From Bacteroidia bacterium (GTDB lineage Bacteria; Bacteroidota; Ignavibacteria; SZUA-365), in assembly GCA_027493955.1 (NCBI GenBank), contig JAOSJT010000001.1:2715131-2779130 (forward strand): 64,000 bases of DNA, written 5' to 3'. The position numbers and the translations under genes are program-made. Within the stretch, counting starts at the first letter, position 1. The number at the start of each line of letters is the position of its first letter. Under the pieces are notes generated by a model. That model saw only the letters and a program-made list of their open reading frames with translations. It did not search any database and was not told the DNA's origin. Shown one piece after another: positions 25,856-33,997 of the stretch.

Positions 25856-26038
25856 ATGATTGTCAAGTTAAAAATCTACAGAGCCATCGCCACAAAGTGT
25901 GACTGCTCATTGACCTACGTTTTGAATATTGCCAACGGCTATACGTACGATACCGATCTGTATCGAAAGGTCCGTAAAGCTTTGGATGATGCATTGGAAG
26001 CCGAGAAGCGTTTCAAGCATGCGATTGAGGTACTGTGA
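25856..26038 (+). CDS. Small Cro/Ner-like HTH protein
   Basis: A 60-residue protein, with an HTH-like region (YRAIATKCDCSLTYVLNIANGYTYDTDLYRKVRKALDDAL) similar in plan to small phage Cro proteins. First gene of the early operon opposite the repressor, the position of ner in Mu. It probably turns down early and repressor transcription. Its stop overlaps the next start (GTGATG). No signal or membrane segment. Confidence 0.65.
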   Translation: MIVKLKIYRAIATKCDCSLTYVLNIANGYTYDTDLYRKVRKALDDALEAEKRFKHAIEVL

Positions 26039-26310
26039 TGGAACATTTAATCGAGGCACCGCCACCGGTGGTCACAGTCGCGGAGCGGGTCTGCATGTTT
26101 TGGAATATGAAGCAATCGCGCCGGTTCAGATTAACTGAAGGTCGGACCATGAAAGCTTACTGCGAAGCGCACGGGTTCAGCTATGCGTACGCAAAGTATC
26201 TAGTCTTCAAGGGCAATCGCGTCGCCAAAGCGCATACTGCCGAACACGCATTCCGCCCAAAAGTGCTGACACCCAGCATGGTTCGTCAGTACACGTCCAA
26301 TGAGTTATAA
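26038..26310 (+). CDS. Early HTH-type regulatory protein, partial paralogue of the next gene
   Basis: A 90-residue protein from ATG 26038 (GTG 26035 is an alternative). The central segment MKAYCEAHGFSYAYAKYLVFKGNRVAKAH closely parallels MKELCEKHNFSHAYAKHLVSKGNRIADAI in the 282-residue protein that follows, so both share a duplicated DNA-binding-like motif. It also shares the preceding VAERVCMFWNMKQSRRFRLTEGRT / VRIAALWNINEGKLWRADGL pattern. Its last codons lie inside a 26-bp palindrome. Probably an early regulator; the exact family is not recognised. Confidence 0.6.
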   Translation: MEHLIEAPPPVVTVAERVCMFWNMKQSRRFRLTEGRTMKAYCEAHGFSYAYAKYLVFKGNRVAKAHTAEHAFRPKVLTPSMVRQYTSNEL

Positions 26311-26320
26311 CTCATTGGAC
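26295..26320. promoter_or_regulatory. Perfect 26-bp palindrome at a stop codon
   Basis: GTCCAATGAGTTA (26295-26307) is followed directly by its inverse complement (26308-26320), with the TAA stop of the small HTH gene in the centre. There is no T run, so it is not a standard terminator. It could be an operator for one of the HTH proteins or a processing or attenuation hairpin ahead of the genes for the 282-residue protein and the transposase. Confidence 0.7.
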
Positions 26321-26364
26321 TGCCGTAACTCGTTTGTTTACAACACATATTTAATGGGGTCTCA

Positions 26365-27213
26365 ATGAGCGATCTGGCCAGGTACAACGGGAAAGTCGTC
26401 AATCCGACGAAAGAGAAACAGAAGCTTCAGGACTATATTTCGACCTTCCACCGTAGCTTCCTCGCTGAGCGCATTTCGATCGCGGTACGCATCGCTGCCC
26501 TCTGGAATATCAACGAGGGGAAGCTCTGGCGCGCAGACGGCTTGGTGAGCATGAAAGAACTGTGTGAGAAACATAATTTCAGCCATGCGTACGCAAAGCA
26601 TCTTGTATCCAAGGGCAACCGTATAGCCGACGCGATCAAAGCGGTGTCGGGCAAGCGTCCCGTGGAGATCAAACTCAACGAGGTGAAGGAATACATAAAG
26701 ATTTTGGACCAGAAGCGTCTCTTGCCGGGGCCGCCCGAGTCGGGGCAAGAAGTCCCGGAGGACGGGGATGCACTTGACGTCGTACCGTGCATGGATCGCG
26801 ACTCCGTGAATTACGATGAGGTAAAATCCGAGTTCATGCTGCGCACACGCAAGCCACCCAAGCCGCCGAAGACTCCGGAGGAGGCAGTTGCCGAAGGGAA
26901 GCGCGGCAACAGCACCTGGGCCATTGACAACCTCTCCGCCTTCGCCAAGGACCTCCGACAGAAATATTGGTCTGCTGGATTTGGTGATAAAGCCGACCGA
27001 GAGTCCGCGCTGTATTATCTCTACGTCCTGGAGTACTTCTTGACCACTGAACGGAAGCAGGATTCGTCCTACGCTATTGAAATGATGAAGTTGACGTTTG
27101 CGGACTACGACCAGGCGCATCAATTGAATGAAGAGGGCAAGCTCCAGAATCATAGTCATCCGGAAGCCGTGTACGCACTTAAAAAGATCATGGCGCGAAA
27201 TGGCAAAAAGTAA
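26365..27213 (+). CDS. Early regulatory protein upstream of the transposase, unknown family
   Basis: A 282-residue soluble protein. Residues about 60-95 hold the motif shared with the preceding gene (CEKHNFSHAYAKHLVSKGNRIADAI), probably DNA-binding. A Pro/Lys-rich linker follows (RTRKPPKPPKTPEEAV), and the C-terminal half is helical (KADRESALYYLYVLEYFLTTE). No P-loop is present, so it is not a MuB ATPase. It overlaps the transposase gene by 14 bases and is probably co-translated, suggesting a partner role in regulation or transposition. Function not assigned. Confidence 0.6.
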   Translation: MSDLARYNGKVVNPTKEKQKLQDYISTFHRSFLAERISIAVRIAALWNINEGKLWRADGLVSMKELCEKHNFSHAYAKHLVSKGNRIADAIKAVSGKRPVEIKLNEVKEYIKILDQKRLLPGPPESGQEVPEDGDALDVVPCMDRDSVNYDEVKSEFMLRTRKPPKPPKTPEEAVAEGKRGNSTWAIDNLSAFAKDLRQKYWSAGFGDKADRESALYYLYVLEYFLTTERKQDSSYAIEMMKLTFADYDQAHQLNEEGKLQNHSHPEAVYALKKIMARNGKK

Positions 27214-28927
27214 AGAACACATCTCGCCCGAGCTTTACGATCGGATTGCCGCGGCGCGTAAGGAAGGCGTCAAGCCGAAGGACATCGCCGTTGCGACCGG
27301 TGTACCGGAACGGATCATCTACCTGATCCCGAATCGCATGAAGAAGCCCGGCGAGCCCCGTGCCGACAAAGGCAGCACCGACTTTTCCGATATGCCCGAA
27401 TTCCTGGAGTTGGTCAAGGAAGTGTACCTGCGCCAATCGCGCCGCGATTTCGCCATGCAGATATGCGTCCAGATTGCCAAAGACCGCCTGATCAGCCAAG
27501 GCAAAATTCTTAATGCAATTCACGCCTCATTCCCGACGATATGGCGTTGGCTCAAGCCAATGGAAGATGGCATGAAAATTCAGTGGAACGCGCGATACAA
27601 TCAAAAGGAGTTCCAAGCAAATCTGCCAAAAATCCACGGCCACAACCATTGGCACGACTTGCGTCAAAACCAGTTTTGGGGGATGGACGGCCGGCAGAGC
27701 GACGTATGGTGCTATGACGAGGAAACCGACGAACTCTTCAAACCATTCGGTTATTACATTATCGACATCAAAACCCGCGCAATACTTGCCGCTATATTTT
27801 CGAAGCAAGCCTTCAATGCCAAAAAGGTGCGACAGGTCGTACTGTTCGCAGCGAATCTATACGGGTTACCACCGGGCGGAATGTTCATCGACAATGGTAG
27901 GGAGCAGGACAACATCGACTCGCGTTCGTTTTACGAGAGCCTCCATACTCCAGAAGCGCTGGCGGAGTTTCGCACGGGCGGTAATGAATACACATGGGGC
28001 TTCATCGAGCCAGTCAACAGTCCGTTTCATAACAGCATGGCAAACATCCCCACGGATTTTGTTAAGCCAATAACGGAACGTGTATTCGGTGTGATCCAAC
28101 GCTATGGAGACGCGCTGTTCAGTCACTACGGATACGCCGGATCGACAAGAGCTACAGCCACCGGCCGCTCGCTACGGCGTTCCCCACGAAAACAGGATGC
28201 CGTACCATGGAAGACTTTTTTGGGAAATATGTGCGGTTTTATCGAATCGCGCGAGATCGGCCCTGATGGAATCCGACCGTATCACATGCTTGAAATGCCA
28301 GAAGCGCTGAAAGAGGTGAAAAAACTTGGGCTTTCCCCAACTCCCCACAATGCGATTGAATGCACACGCGCGGAAAGAGTCTCTCTACCGATATCTGAAG
28401 AATGCTTACGCGCAGCGATGTACCACCATTACGACAGGTTCGAAGGCAAAAGCGTGAATGAAATGGGGAGCATTCAGTTCAAGCACAAGGGCGAGATACT
28501 GACGTACTACTGCAATGAGATCAACTTCCGCTGGCCGAAATACGAGAAGGTGGACTTGGCGCTGGACCCCGTGGATGAGTCCTTCGCGCATGTCTACAGA
28601 TCCAGCGATCGCAAGTATATCGGAGTCGCGGAGTGTCCTATCCTGCGCAAGCGTCGCGGAGAGATAACCACCGAGCAATTGAAGTCTCATGTCAGAGGCT
28701 TTAGAAATAAGAAACGGCGTGAGGTAACGGAGGCCAATAAAAAGGTTGTGAACCGTCCACTGAACTTCCCTACGGAAGAAATCAAAGAATACGATTCACA
28801 ACCATTGCGACTGCCGATACATCCCGTCGTCAATGACGACATAGAGATCAACCTGAACGACCTGCCGTTGGAGTATCGCCAAATTCTCGAGGCGACAGAT
28901 CGTTCATTCACAACACCATCAATATAG
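27200..28927 (+). CDS. MuA-type DDE transposase
   Basis: A 575-residue enzyme that joins phage ends to target DNA and drives replicative transposition. N-terminal HTH-like segments (residues 8-45, KDIAVATGVPERIIYLIPNR; then about 75-125) would bind the end repeats. The catalytic RNase-H core has Asp163 (WGMDGRQSDVW), Asp231 (MFIDNG) and Glu293 (ITERVFG), with spacings 68 and 62, close to MuA. A beta-barrel region follows (LALDPVDESFAHVYRSSDRKYIGVAEC), as in MuA, then a basic C-terminus. Start ATG 27200 avoids overlapping the upstream gene further. All catalytic residues are present. Confidence 0.92.
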   Translation: MAKSKEHISPELYDRIAAARKEGVKPKDIAVATGVPERIIYLIPNRMKKPGEPRADKGSTDFSDMPEFLELVKEVYLRQSRRDFAMQICVQIAKDRLISQGKILNAIHASFPTIWRWLKPMEDGMKIQWNARYNQKEFQANLPKIHGHNHWHDLRQNQFWGMDGRQSDVWCYDEETDELFKPFGYYIIDIKTRAILAAIFSKQAFNAKKVRQVVLFAANLYGLPPGGMFIDNGREQDNIDSRSFYESLHTPEALAEFRTGGNEYTWGFIEPVNSPFHNSMANIPTDFVKPITERVFGVIQRYGDALFSHYGYAGSTRATATGRSLRRSPRKQDAVPWKTFLGNMCGFIESREIGPDGIRPYHMLEMPEALKEVKKLGLSPTPHNAIECTRAERVSLPISEECLRAAMYHHYDRFEGKSVNEMGSIQFKHKGEILTYYCNEINFRWPKYEKVDLALDPVDESFAHVYRSSDRKYIGVAECPILRKRRGEITTEQLKSHVRGFRNKKRREVTEANKKVVNRPLNFPTEEIKEYDSQPLRLPIHPVVNDDIEINLNDLPLEYRQILEATDRSFTTPSI

Positions 28928-28936
28928 GAGTGCATC

Positions 28937-29404
28937 ATGGCAAAAAAAACGGCTCTAATCAAGAGCAACAAAGCTACCAAACGCGGAGGTGTCCCGGCGT
29001 TGATCCCACCCATGAAGGTAGCCGAGCTACCCGACACAACGATGGAGTGCGTTGAGGAATTCAAACGGCGGGTCCCCGAAATAGCGGAACGGATCTCAAG
29101 TATCGACAGCATCCGCTACAGCTTGGAGCGTCGTCTTCGCGCATTGGATCACGACAGGAAACTGTTTGAAGCCGCTTACAAATCCACGCGCGAATATCGC
29201 GAATATGCATCCACCGTCGCCAACATTACGAGGGTCAAAGAGTCCATTCGCGGTTTACAGGAGGAGCACCACGCCCTTGACGCCCTCCTCGCAAGTAAGA
29301 TTCCGGACCTTGATCTGACAACCGAGGAGAAGGTTGCCTCCTATTATGCAACCGATCTCAAACGCCTCTCTGCGGGCGAGAATGAGGAGCTGCGCAATGG
29401 CTGA
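28937..29404 (+). CDS. Coiled-coil early protein in the MuB position, unknown
   Basis: A 155-residue protein with a basic N-terminus (MAKKTALIKSNKATKRGG) and a long charged helix with probable coiled coil (EEFKRRVPEIAERISSIDSIRYSLERRLRALDHDRK...). It follows the transposase where Mu has the AAA+ protein MuB, but contains no Walker motifs, so it is not MuB. It overlaps the next gene by eight bases. It may help transposition or replication; this is speculation from position. Confidence 0.55.
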   Translation: MAKKTALIKSNKATKRGGVPALIPPMKVAELPDTTMECVEEFKRRVPEIAERISSIDSIRYSLERRLRALDHDRKLFEAAYKSTREYREYASTVANITRVKESIRGLQEEHHALDALLASKIPDLDLTTEEKVASYYATDLKRLSAGENEELRNG

Positions 29405-29987
29405 ACGACGGATCGTCATCAACATAACACTCGGCATGGTTGTCACATTTCAGGATAACAACCTCGACGGGTCAGCCAATGCAATGCTCGAGCGCGGAGA
29501 CATGGACGGAAGTATTCGCGAAGAGATAATGCGACTGGCCGAGGGAATTGGCGATGGGTATGGCATGGACACATTCAACTACGAGGTGCTTCGGGTCTCG
29601 GTTGCTAACGCTCCAGACGTGGAGGCGCAGGCCTTTCTTAAAGACGCTCTATATATGCGCAGGGCTGGCGAGCTTCTTGCCAATTATGACTTCGGTTCTC
29701 TTGCTGACCTAATGTCGGAGGAGAATGGTATTACTGCCTTCATCAACCATCCCGCGAATATCGAAGATCGTGATGAACTACAGCAGTGCTATGCTGAACA
29801 TCGCGACCTCATGTCACGGTTAGGAGATCACTTCGCGCAACAAAACCCTTTGTTCAACAAGGTCCCGATAACGAAGGAGCAGTTCTTCAACCTCTTCGCG
29901 GACAACGACGCTATCAGTGATGACCTTCTAGAAGGCATGTGGGAGAGACACCCGTACAAACTTTTGGAAGGAGGTTCCGAGTCATGA
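29397..29987 (+). CDS. Early phage protein, unknown
   Basis: A 196-residue acidic protein from ATG 29397. The start (ERRIVINITLGMVVTFQDN) is strand-like, the rest helical (EEIMRLAEGIGDGYGMDTFNYEV, ELLANYDFGSLADLMSEENG). No signal, membrane or metal motif. Coupled on both sides (the ATG overlaps the previous stop; the next ATG lies just before its stop). Function unknown. Confidence 0.55.
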   Translation: MAERRIVINITLGMVVTFQDNNLDGSANAMLERGDMDGSIREEIMRLAEGIGDGYGMDTFNYEVLRVSVANAPDVEAQAFLKDALYMRRAGELLANYDFGSLADLMSEENGITAFINHPANIEDRDELQQCYAEHRDLMSRLGDHFAQQNPLFNKVPITKEQFFNLFADNDAISDDLLEGMWERHPYKLLEGGSES

Positions 29988-30259
29988 CCAGCCACACCCT
30001 CGTCGCCCTCGCCACCTTCATCATCCGCGTGGATGTGCCGGATGATTTTACCCCCACGCCCGAGAAGCTTCGCGACGCCGCAGGTACCGCCATGACAAGG
30101 CGCATCGTATCCGCCATCGAAGGCGCGCCCGTCGGCTTTGGGCTCATTACACCCACCGCCACGGAGATCAGCTTCCTCGACGATCAACTCGCCGAAATGG
30201 TGTTGAGCGATCGCGGCTTTACGCACATCATGCCAGCGCAGGAGGTGTTGCCGCTATGA
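29984..30259 (+). CDS. Small early phage protein, unknown
   Basis: A 91-residue protein from ATG 29984, preceded by a purine-rich GGAGG site. Strand-like N-terminus (TLVALATFIIRVDVPDDFTPTPEKLRD) and Ala-rich helix. It could be a small beta-alpha domain but no family is recognised. It overlaps neighbours by four bases on each side, as expected for a polycistronic early operon. Confidence 0.55.
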   Translation: MTSHTLVALATFIIRVDVPDDFTPTPEKLRDAAGTAMTRRIVSAIEGAPVGFGLITPTATEISFLDDQLAEMVLSDRGFTHIMPAQEVLPL

Positions 30260-30459
30260 CACTCTTCTGCGAAATCCTCTACTACATCCAACTCGCCTTC
30301 GCCGGCCTCATCGTTGCACTGGTCTGGCACGTGCTGGAGTTGCGCGCAATGCGCCGCCGCATGGAGCGCGAGGGCTACGCCGGCGCCCGCCGCCCCGAGG
30401 GCGAACGCCGCTGGTTTACCTGCCTCAGCCGCGACAAACAAACGCTGAGGCAGATATGA
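30256..30459 (+). CDS. Small single-pass membrane protein
   Basis: A 67-residue protein with one N-terminal membrane helix (FCEILYYIQLAFAGLIVALVWHVL) and an Arg-rich cytoplasmic tail (ELRAMRRRMEREGYAGARRPEGERRWF). Encoded in the early region, so more likely an exclusion or host-takeover factor than a lysis protein; this is inference from position. The start overlaps the previous stop and the stop overlaps the next start. Confidence 0.55.
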   Translation: MTLFCEILYYIQLAFAGLIVALVWHVLELRAMRRRMEREGYAGARRPEGERRWFTCLSRDKQTLRQI

Positions 30460-31010
30460 CCAGCCTCGTCACCACCCCTTTCATCGAGCCGGGCCAGAGC
30501 ACCGCAAAGCCGCAAGTGCCCGTATCGCTGCTCAGGCAACAGCTACACAAGCTGCTCGTCGCCAAGATGGACCGCGCCGGGTATCAAACGCATTACCTGC
30601 CCTGCGTCGTGCAAATGAAGCAGGAATTTCTCAAGCGTTATTGCGGCGTCACCAGCAGCAGGCAACTCGACGCCGCCATGTGCGAGTATGCCATCGAGCA
30701 GCTCCAGAGCGTCACCATCGCCATGCCGCGCAAAGCCCAGCACAAGCGCCCCACCATACAGCAGCGCAAGAAAATTGCCCGCCTGGGCAAATACGTGCTC
30801 GGCGCCGTGTATGGCGATCAGTGGTTCTGGAACAACCTCCCCGTCTGGATCGGCGAGCTCTACGCCGGTGCCACCGATCTCGAATCAGGCGTCGATATCA
30901 GCAAGCGCACCGTCCGCAAAATCGACAACCTCACGCAGTACGAAGCCTGGTACATCATCCAGCGCATGGAAAAAGTGGAGTTCAAGCTGCACAAGGATGG
31001 CCGCGTATGA
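30456..31010 (+). CDS. Early phage protein, possible GemA-position regulator
   Basis: A 184-residue basic protein with helices (VSLLRQQLHKLLVAKMDRAGYQ, KIARLGKYVLGAVYGDQWFWNNLPVWIGELY) and a C-terminal phrase SKRTVRKIDNLTQYEAWYIIQRMEKVEFKL. Mu-like phages carry a regulator of similar size (gp16/GemA) near Gam, and the T-x-x-E-A-x-x-I-I-x-x-M/L ending is reminiscent of it, but this is not a secure match. Overlaps the next gene by four bases. Confidence 0.5.
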   Translation: MTSLVTTPFIEPGQSTAKPQVPVSLLRQQLHKLLVAKMDRAGYQTHYLPCVVQMKQEFLKRYCGVTSSRQLDAAMCEYAIEQLQSVTIAMPRKAQHKRPTIQQRKKIARLGKYVLGAVYGDQWFWNNLPVWIGELYAGATDLESGVDISKRTVRKIDNLTQYEAWYIIQRMEKVEFKLHKDGRV

Positions 31011-31225
31011 AAACGGGCGAAACCTTCACAGCGGGCGGCCGCACCTTCGCGATAGACGAGTGGAACGGCAAGCGATTCTACGTCTGCGACATCTGCGGGC
31101 GCGGAGCATTTAGAAGCTTGCTCGATGTGGCAACCTGTTGCGGCGAGCCGCTCCAACGCCACGAGCCGCAACCCTACCCATACCGCGTGCGTTTCGACGC
31201 CGCACTAACCCTATCCCAGGCGTAA
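31007..31225 (+). CDS. Small zinc-ribbon-like protein
   Basis: A 72-residue protein from ATG 31007. It has paired Cys sites (YVCDICGRG and ATCCGEP) that could bind zinc, preceded by a short strand segment. No partner domain. Part of the early operon upstream of gam. Function unknown, possibly a small regulator. Confidence 0.5.
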   Translation: MKTGETFTAGGRTFAIDEWNGKRFYVCDICGRGAFRSLLDVATCCGEPLQRHEPQPYPYRVRFDAALTLSQA

Positions 31226-31283
31226 GTGAAGCGGTGCGAGAAAGGCACCACACCGTTTCCCTCACCATCAAGGAACAGCCGTC

Positions 31284-31808
31284 ATGGCAAAAGCAAAACC
31301 CGATTCCGCAGCCATTCACTCCCGCGCCAAAGATCTCATGAGCAACCTCAAGGATCTGACCATAAAGCGCGATACGATCCAGGCAAAGTGCGATGCCAAA
31401 ATCAAGCCCGTGCAAAACGAGTTTGACAAGCAAATCGCGCCCATTGCCGAGCAAATCGCCACGAAGGAAAAGGCGCTGGAAGATCTCGTCACCGAGCATC
31501 GCGCGCTGCTCTTCACCACCGATGCCAAGTCGCTCGAATTGCCCTTCGGGACATTCGGCTTCAAGGATTCGCCGCCCTCGCTGCAATACCTCGAAGATCA
31601 CTCCGAAGAAACCGTCATCGGACTCATCAAAAAGTTCGCGAAGAAGTTCATTCCCACGTGGATCAAATCGAAGGAAACGCTGGTGAAGAACGCCGTCAAG
31701 AAAGCCGTGGACGATGGCACCTTCAAGGAAGCGGGGCTCGAAAAACTCGGCCTCAAAATCGAAGCGGCCGAGAAGTTTTTCTACAAGATCGGCAAGCAGA
31801 AACTCTAA
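31284..31808 (+). CDS. gam: Mu Gam-like host-nuclease inhibitor
   Basis: A 174-residue protein, the size of Mu Gam. The N-terminal two thirds form a coiled coil (AKDLMSNLKDLTIKRDTIQAK...EKALEDLVTEHRALLF), followed by LELPFGTFGFKDSPPSLQYL, the characteristic Gam segment. The C-terminal part is basic (IKKFAKKFIPTWIKSKETLVKNAVKKAV). Gam binds DNA ends as a Ku-like dimer and protects them from exonucleases. Early-region position also matches Mu. Confidence 0.85.
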   Translation: MAKAKPDSAAIHSRAKDLMSNLKDLTIKRDTIQAKCDAKIKPVQNEFDKQIAPIAEQIATKEKALEDLVTEHRALLFTTDAKSLELPFGTFGFKDSPPSLQYLEDHSEETVIGLIKKFAKKFIPTWIKSKETLVKNAVKKAVDDGTFKEAGLEKLGLKIEAAEKFFYKIGKQKL

Positions 31809-31818
31809 GAGGCCCGTT

Positions 31819-32037
31819 ATGGCACGCGAGAAAGGAACAGAGTCACAGAACGAGCAGATCCTCCGGCACCTCAAAGCCGGAGGATCGCTCACACCGCTCC
31901 AGGCCCTGCGCAAGTACGGTTGCCTGCGTCTCGGGGCGCGTATATACAACCTCAAGGCGCGTGGTCACGACATCCGCAAAGATCTCGTCACCACGCCGGG
32001 CGGTAAGCGCGTAGCCCGCTACAGCATGCCGTCGTAA
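31819..32037 (+). CDS. Small helix-turn-helix protein (HTH_39-like)
   Basis: A 72-residue protein from ATG 31819. The whole chain fits a winged-helix type seen in phage small proteins: SQNEQILRHLKAGGSLTPLQALRKYGCLRLGARIYNLKARGHDI, ending with a basic wing (KDLVTTPGGKRVARY). Probably DNA-binding. It follows gam by ten bases. Confidence 0.75.
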   Translation: MAREKGTESQNEQILRHLKAGGSLTPLQALRKYGCLRLGARIYNLKARGHDIRKDLVTTPGGKRVARYSMPS

Positions 32038-32059
32038 CACCCAACATAGGAAGGAGCTC

Positions 32060-32359
32060 ATGAGTAAGGCATTTCACCGCAAATTCAAGACTCACTGCCG
32101 CCGGATGGGCTATACCCTGCGATACGTGGCAAAGTCGTGCGGGGTAAGTCCCGCATATATCAGTAAAATCATGAACGATAAAACGGCGACGCTCAATCCC
32201 GAGACGTTGACCGCTGTGCATGCGCGGATGCAACACATCATGGACAATGACGAGGCTGATATTAAGGCATGTATCGAATGGATCGGTCTGTCTATGCGAA
32301 GCGCTCGCCCCGTGGTGCAGCGGATCGCCCTGCAGCGGCACCTAAAATCAATGCAGTAA
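32060..32359 (+). CDS. XRE-type HTH regulator
   Basis: A 99-residue protein with an AAGGAG ribosome site. Residues about 5-50 form an XRE helix-turn-helix (YTLRYVAKSCGVSPAYISKIMNDKTATLNPETL), where SPAYISKIM is the recognition helix. The C-terminal part is helical. It could control middle or late genes in place of Mu Mor, which is not recognised here. Inference from position. Confidence 0.7.
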   Translation: MSKAFHRKFKTHCRRMGYTLRYVAKSCGVSPAYISKIMNDKTATLNPETLTAVHARMQHIMDNDEADIKACIEWIGLSMRSARPVVQRIALQRHLKSMQ

Positions 32360-32363
32360 CCAC

Positions 32364-32639
32364 ATGCGCTGCCCCAACTGCCAAAAGGATAACAACCGGG
32401 TGCACACCGTGCGCGACAACTTCATGTTGCCGCACAAATTGCGCCATCGGTTATGCCTGGAGTGTGGGCACCGCTTCGTGACTGAGGAAAAATGCATTGG
32501 TATAACCTGGGGAAAGGGAGCACAAGACGGCAACACTATGGATATGTTTGACGATACATACATCCACAGGCGCGAGAAGGAAAAGGAGCGCAAAGAGCGT
32601 CAGCTCGCGCAGCGCATAGCCAGGTACATCCGCAAATGA
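32364..32639 (+). CDS. Zinc-ribbon protein, NrdR-like N-terminus or Com-like
   Basis: A 91-residue protein. MRCPNC and LCLECGHRFVTEE give a four-Cys zinc ribbon spaced as in the N-terminus of NrdR, but no ATP-cone follows; the tail is Lys/Arg/Glu-rich (HRREKEKERKERQLAQRIARYI). It overlaps the next gene by four bases (ATGA). In Mu a small zinc protein, Com, sits at the right end directly upstream of the GNAT-related Mom. The parallel in size and place is suggestive only. Confidence 0.6.
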   Translation: MRCPNCQKDNNRVHTVRDNFMLPHKLRHRLCLECGHRFVTEEKCIGITWGKGAQDGNTMDMFDDTYIHRREKEKERKERQLAQRIARYIRK

Positions 32640-33997
32640 TCGACCCGGAACAATACCGCAAGCTCATCGCACAGCTTGGTCCATTGCGCGATCGCATCAT
32701 TGCAATTCTCAGCGCCGATGCCGAACTCCTCGCCGAGGCCACACTCGCAGCACTCCACCGCATCATCCGCGACAATCCCGACACCGACCTTACCGAACTT
32801 GCCGATATAATAGACCGCGATTTGCGTCTGCCGGCATCCGCCCGCGATCGTCTCACAAAGCACCTTCACGAAGGGCAGGCACGCATGGCGAGGCTCCGCG
32901 CGCAAATGCACGGCAGCATCACCGACGCGGTACTCAGCCTGGAGCCCGTAGCTCTCCAAGCACGCGCCGCGGTGGACTTCCCGGCCATCAGGCACGGACT
33001 CAATCGCACCGTGCAGCGGGCCTTGCAGCACGTCATCGATACCGGCGGCGAAATCACCGATGTAACGCGCAGGCTCCAACGCCTGCGCGTCGTCGGTCAT
33101 CGCGCACGCACGCTGGCAAACACCGCCCTGGCGCAATACGACAATGCCGCGAACGTGCTCCTCGCGCGTCAGGGAGGCATCACCAGGTACAAGTATCACG
33201 GTCCCCCCGCTGAGCGCGAATTTTGCCAGGCATTGCTCTCCACCGGCCGTTTCTACACCCTTGCCGAAATCAACGCAATGGACAACGGCCAGGGACTTCC
33301 CGTATGGTCCAGTTGCGGCGGCTACAACTGCCGACACCAGTGGCTGCCGGTGCCGGTGAGGGACGAGGTGTCGGAGGAGTGGTTTAATAGGGACGTACAA
33401 ACGCTGATCGACGTTGATGCTTCCACCCAAAAACGCATTTTCGGAAGAGAACTGGAGCGCAGTGAATTTATACGATTGGCGGGAGCACCGGACGGTGCAA
33501 AGCTTTTGGTAGAGCCTGCCGGCAATGCAATTGAACTCGTTGTTGAGCACCCTTTGTACAGCGATCAGTGCGTCCGCAGGATCTATAAAGCCGGTAATGG
33601 TGATGTAAGGATGGTAAATGAGGGATTGTTTACGAAGAAGGAATCGCCTGGCGCCTTTGGATTGCGAGCGTTTCAGCAGCAGGTGCAGCAATGTAGCGAA
33701 TTAGGGATTCGCAAGATTAGAACGACGGCTGCACGCGACCGCGATTTGAATGGATATTACACGTGGCCGAGATTCGGTTACGATGCTGAGCTTCCAGTCA
33801 AATTCAGGAGCCTACTTCCCCCGGAACTTTCTGACGTTGATAACCTTTCAGACTTGATGAAAACGAAACAAGGCCGAGATTGGTGGACGCTGAACGGCGA
33901 TACTGTTACCGTCGATTTTGACCTTGCGCCGGATAGTTATTCGATGCGAACTTTGAGGGAATATTCATTATCTCGGAAGGTGTATCCATGGCCGTAA
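32636..33997 (+). CDS. Mu F-like minor head protein fused to a GNAT-like C-terminal domain
   Basis: A 453-residue protein. Residues about 100-240 match the minor head / head-morphogenesis family (RARTLANTALAQYDNAANVLLARQ, then CQ...WSSCGGYNCRHQW with Cys197, Cys227, Cys232 and His234, a probable metal site). After a linker, residues about 295-453 form a different domain. FGLRAFQQQVQQCSELGIRKI looks like GNAT motif A, and NGYYTWPRFGYD like the following strand-turn. The gene is at the right prophage end, far from portal, in the early-strand cluster. A head-linked effector, or a Mom-like modifier, is inferred; the domain needs structural confirmation. Confidence 0.7.
   Translation: MIDPEQYRKLIAQLGPLRDRIIAILSADAELLAEATLAALHRIIRDNPDTDLTELADIIDRDLRLPASARDRLTKHLHEGQARMARLRAQMHGSITDAVLSLEPVALQARAAVDFPAIRHGLNRTVQRALQHVIDTGGEITDVTRRLQRLRVVGHRARTLANTALAQYDNAANVLLARQGGITRYKYHGPPAEREFCQALLSTGRFYTLAEINAMDNGQGLPVWSSCGGYNCRHQWLPVPVRDEVSEEWFNRDVQTLIDVDASTQKRIFGRELERSEFIRLAGAPDGAKLLVEPAGNAIELVVEHPLYSDQCVRRIYKAGNGDVRMVNEGLFTKKESPGAFGLRAFQQQVQQCSELGIRKIRTTAARDRDLNGYYTWPRFGYDAELPVKFRSLLPPELSDVDNLSDLMKTKQGRDWWTLNGDTVTVDFDLAPDSYSMRTLREYSLSRKVYPWP

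Noticed and set aside
32600-33691. 363-codon minus-strand frame
   Set aside because: Shadow of the head-GNAT fusion gene, which has recognisable family motifs.
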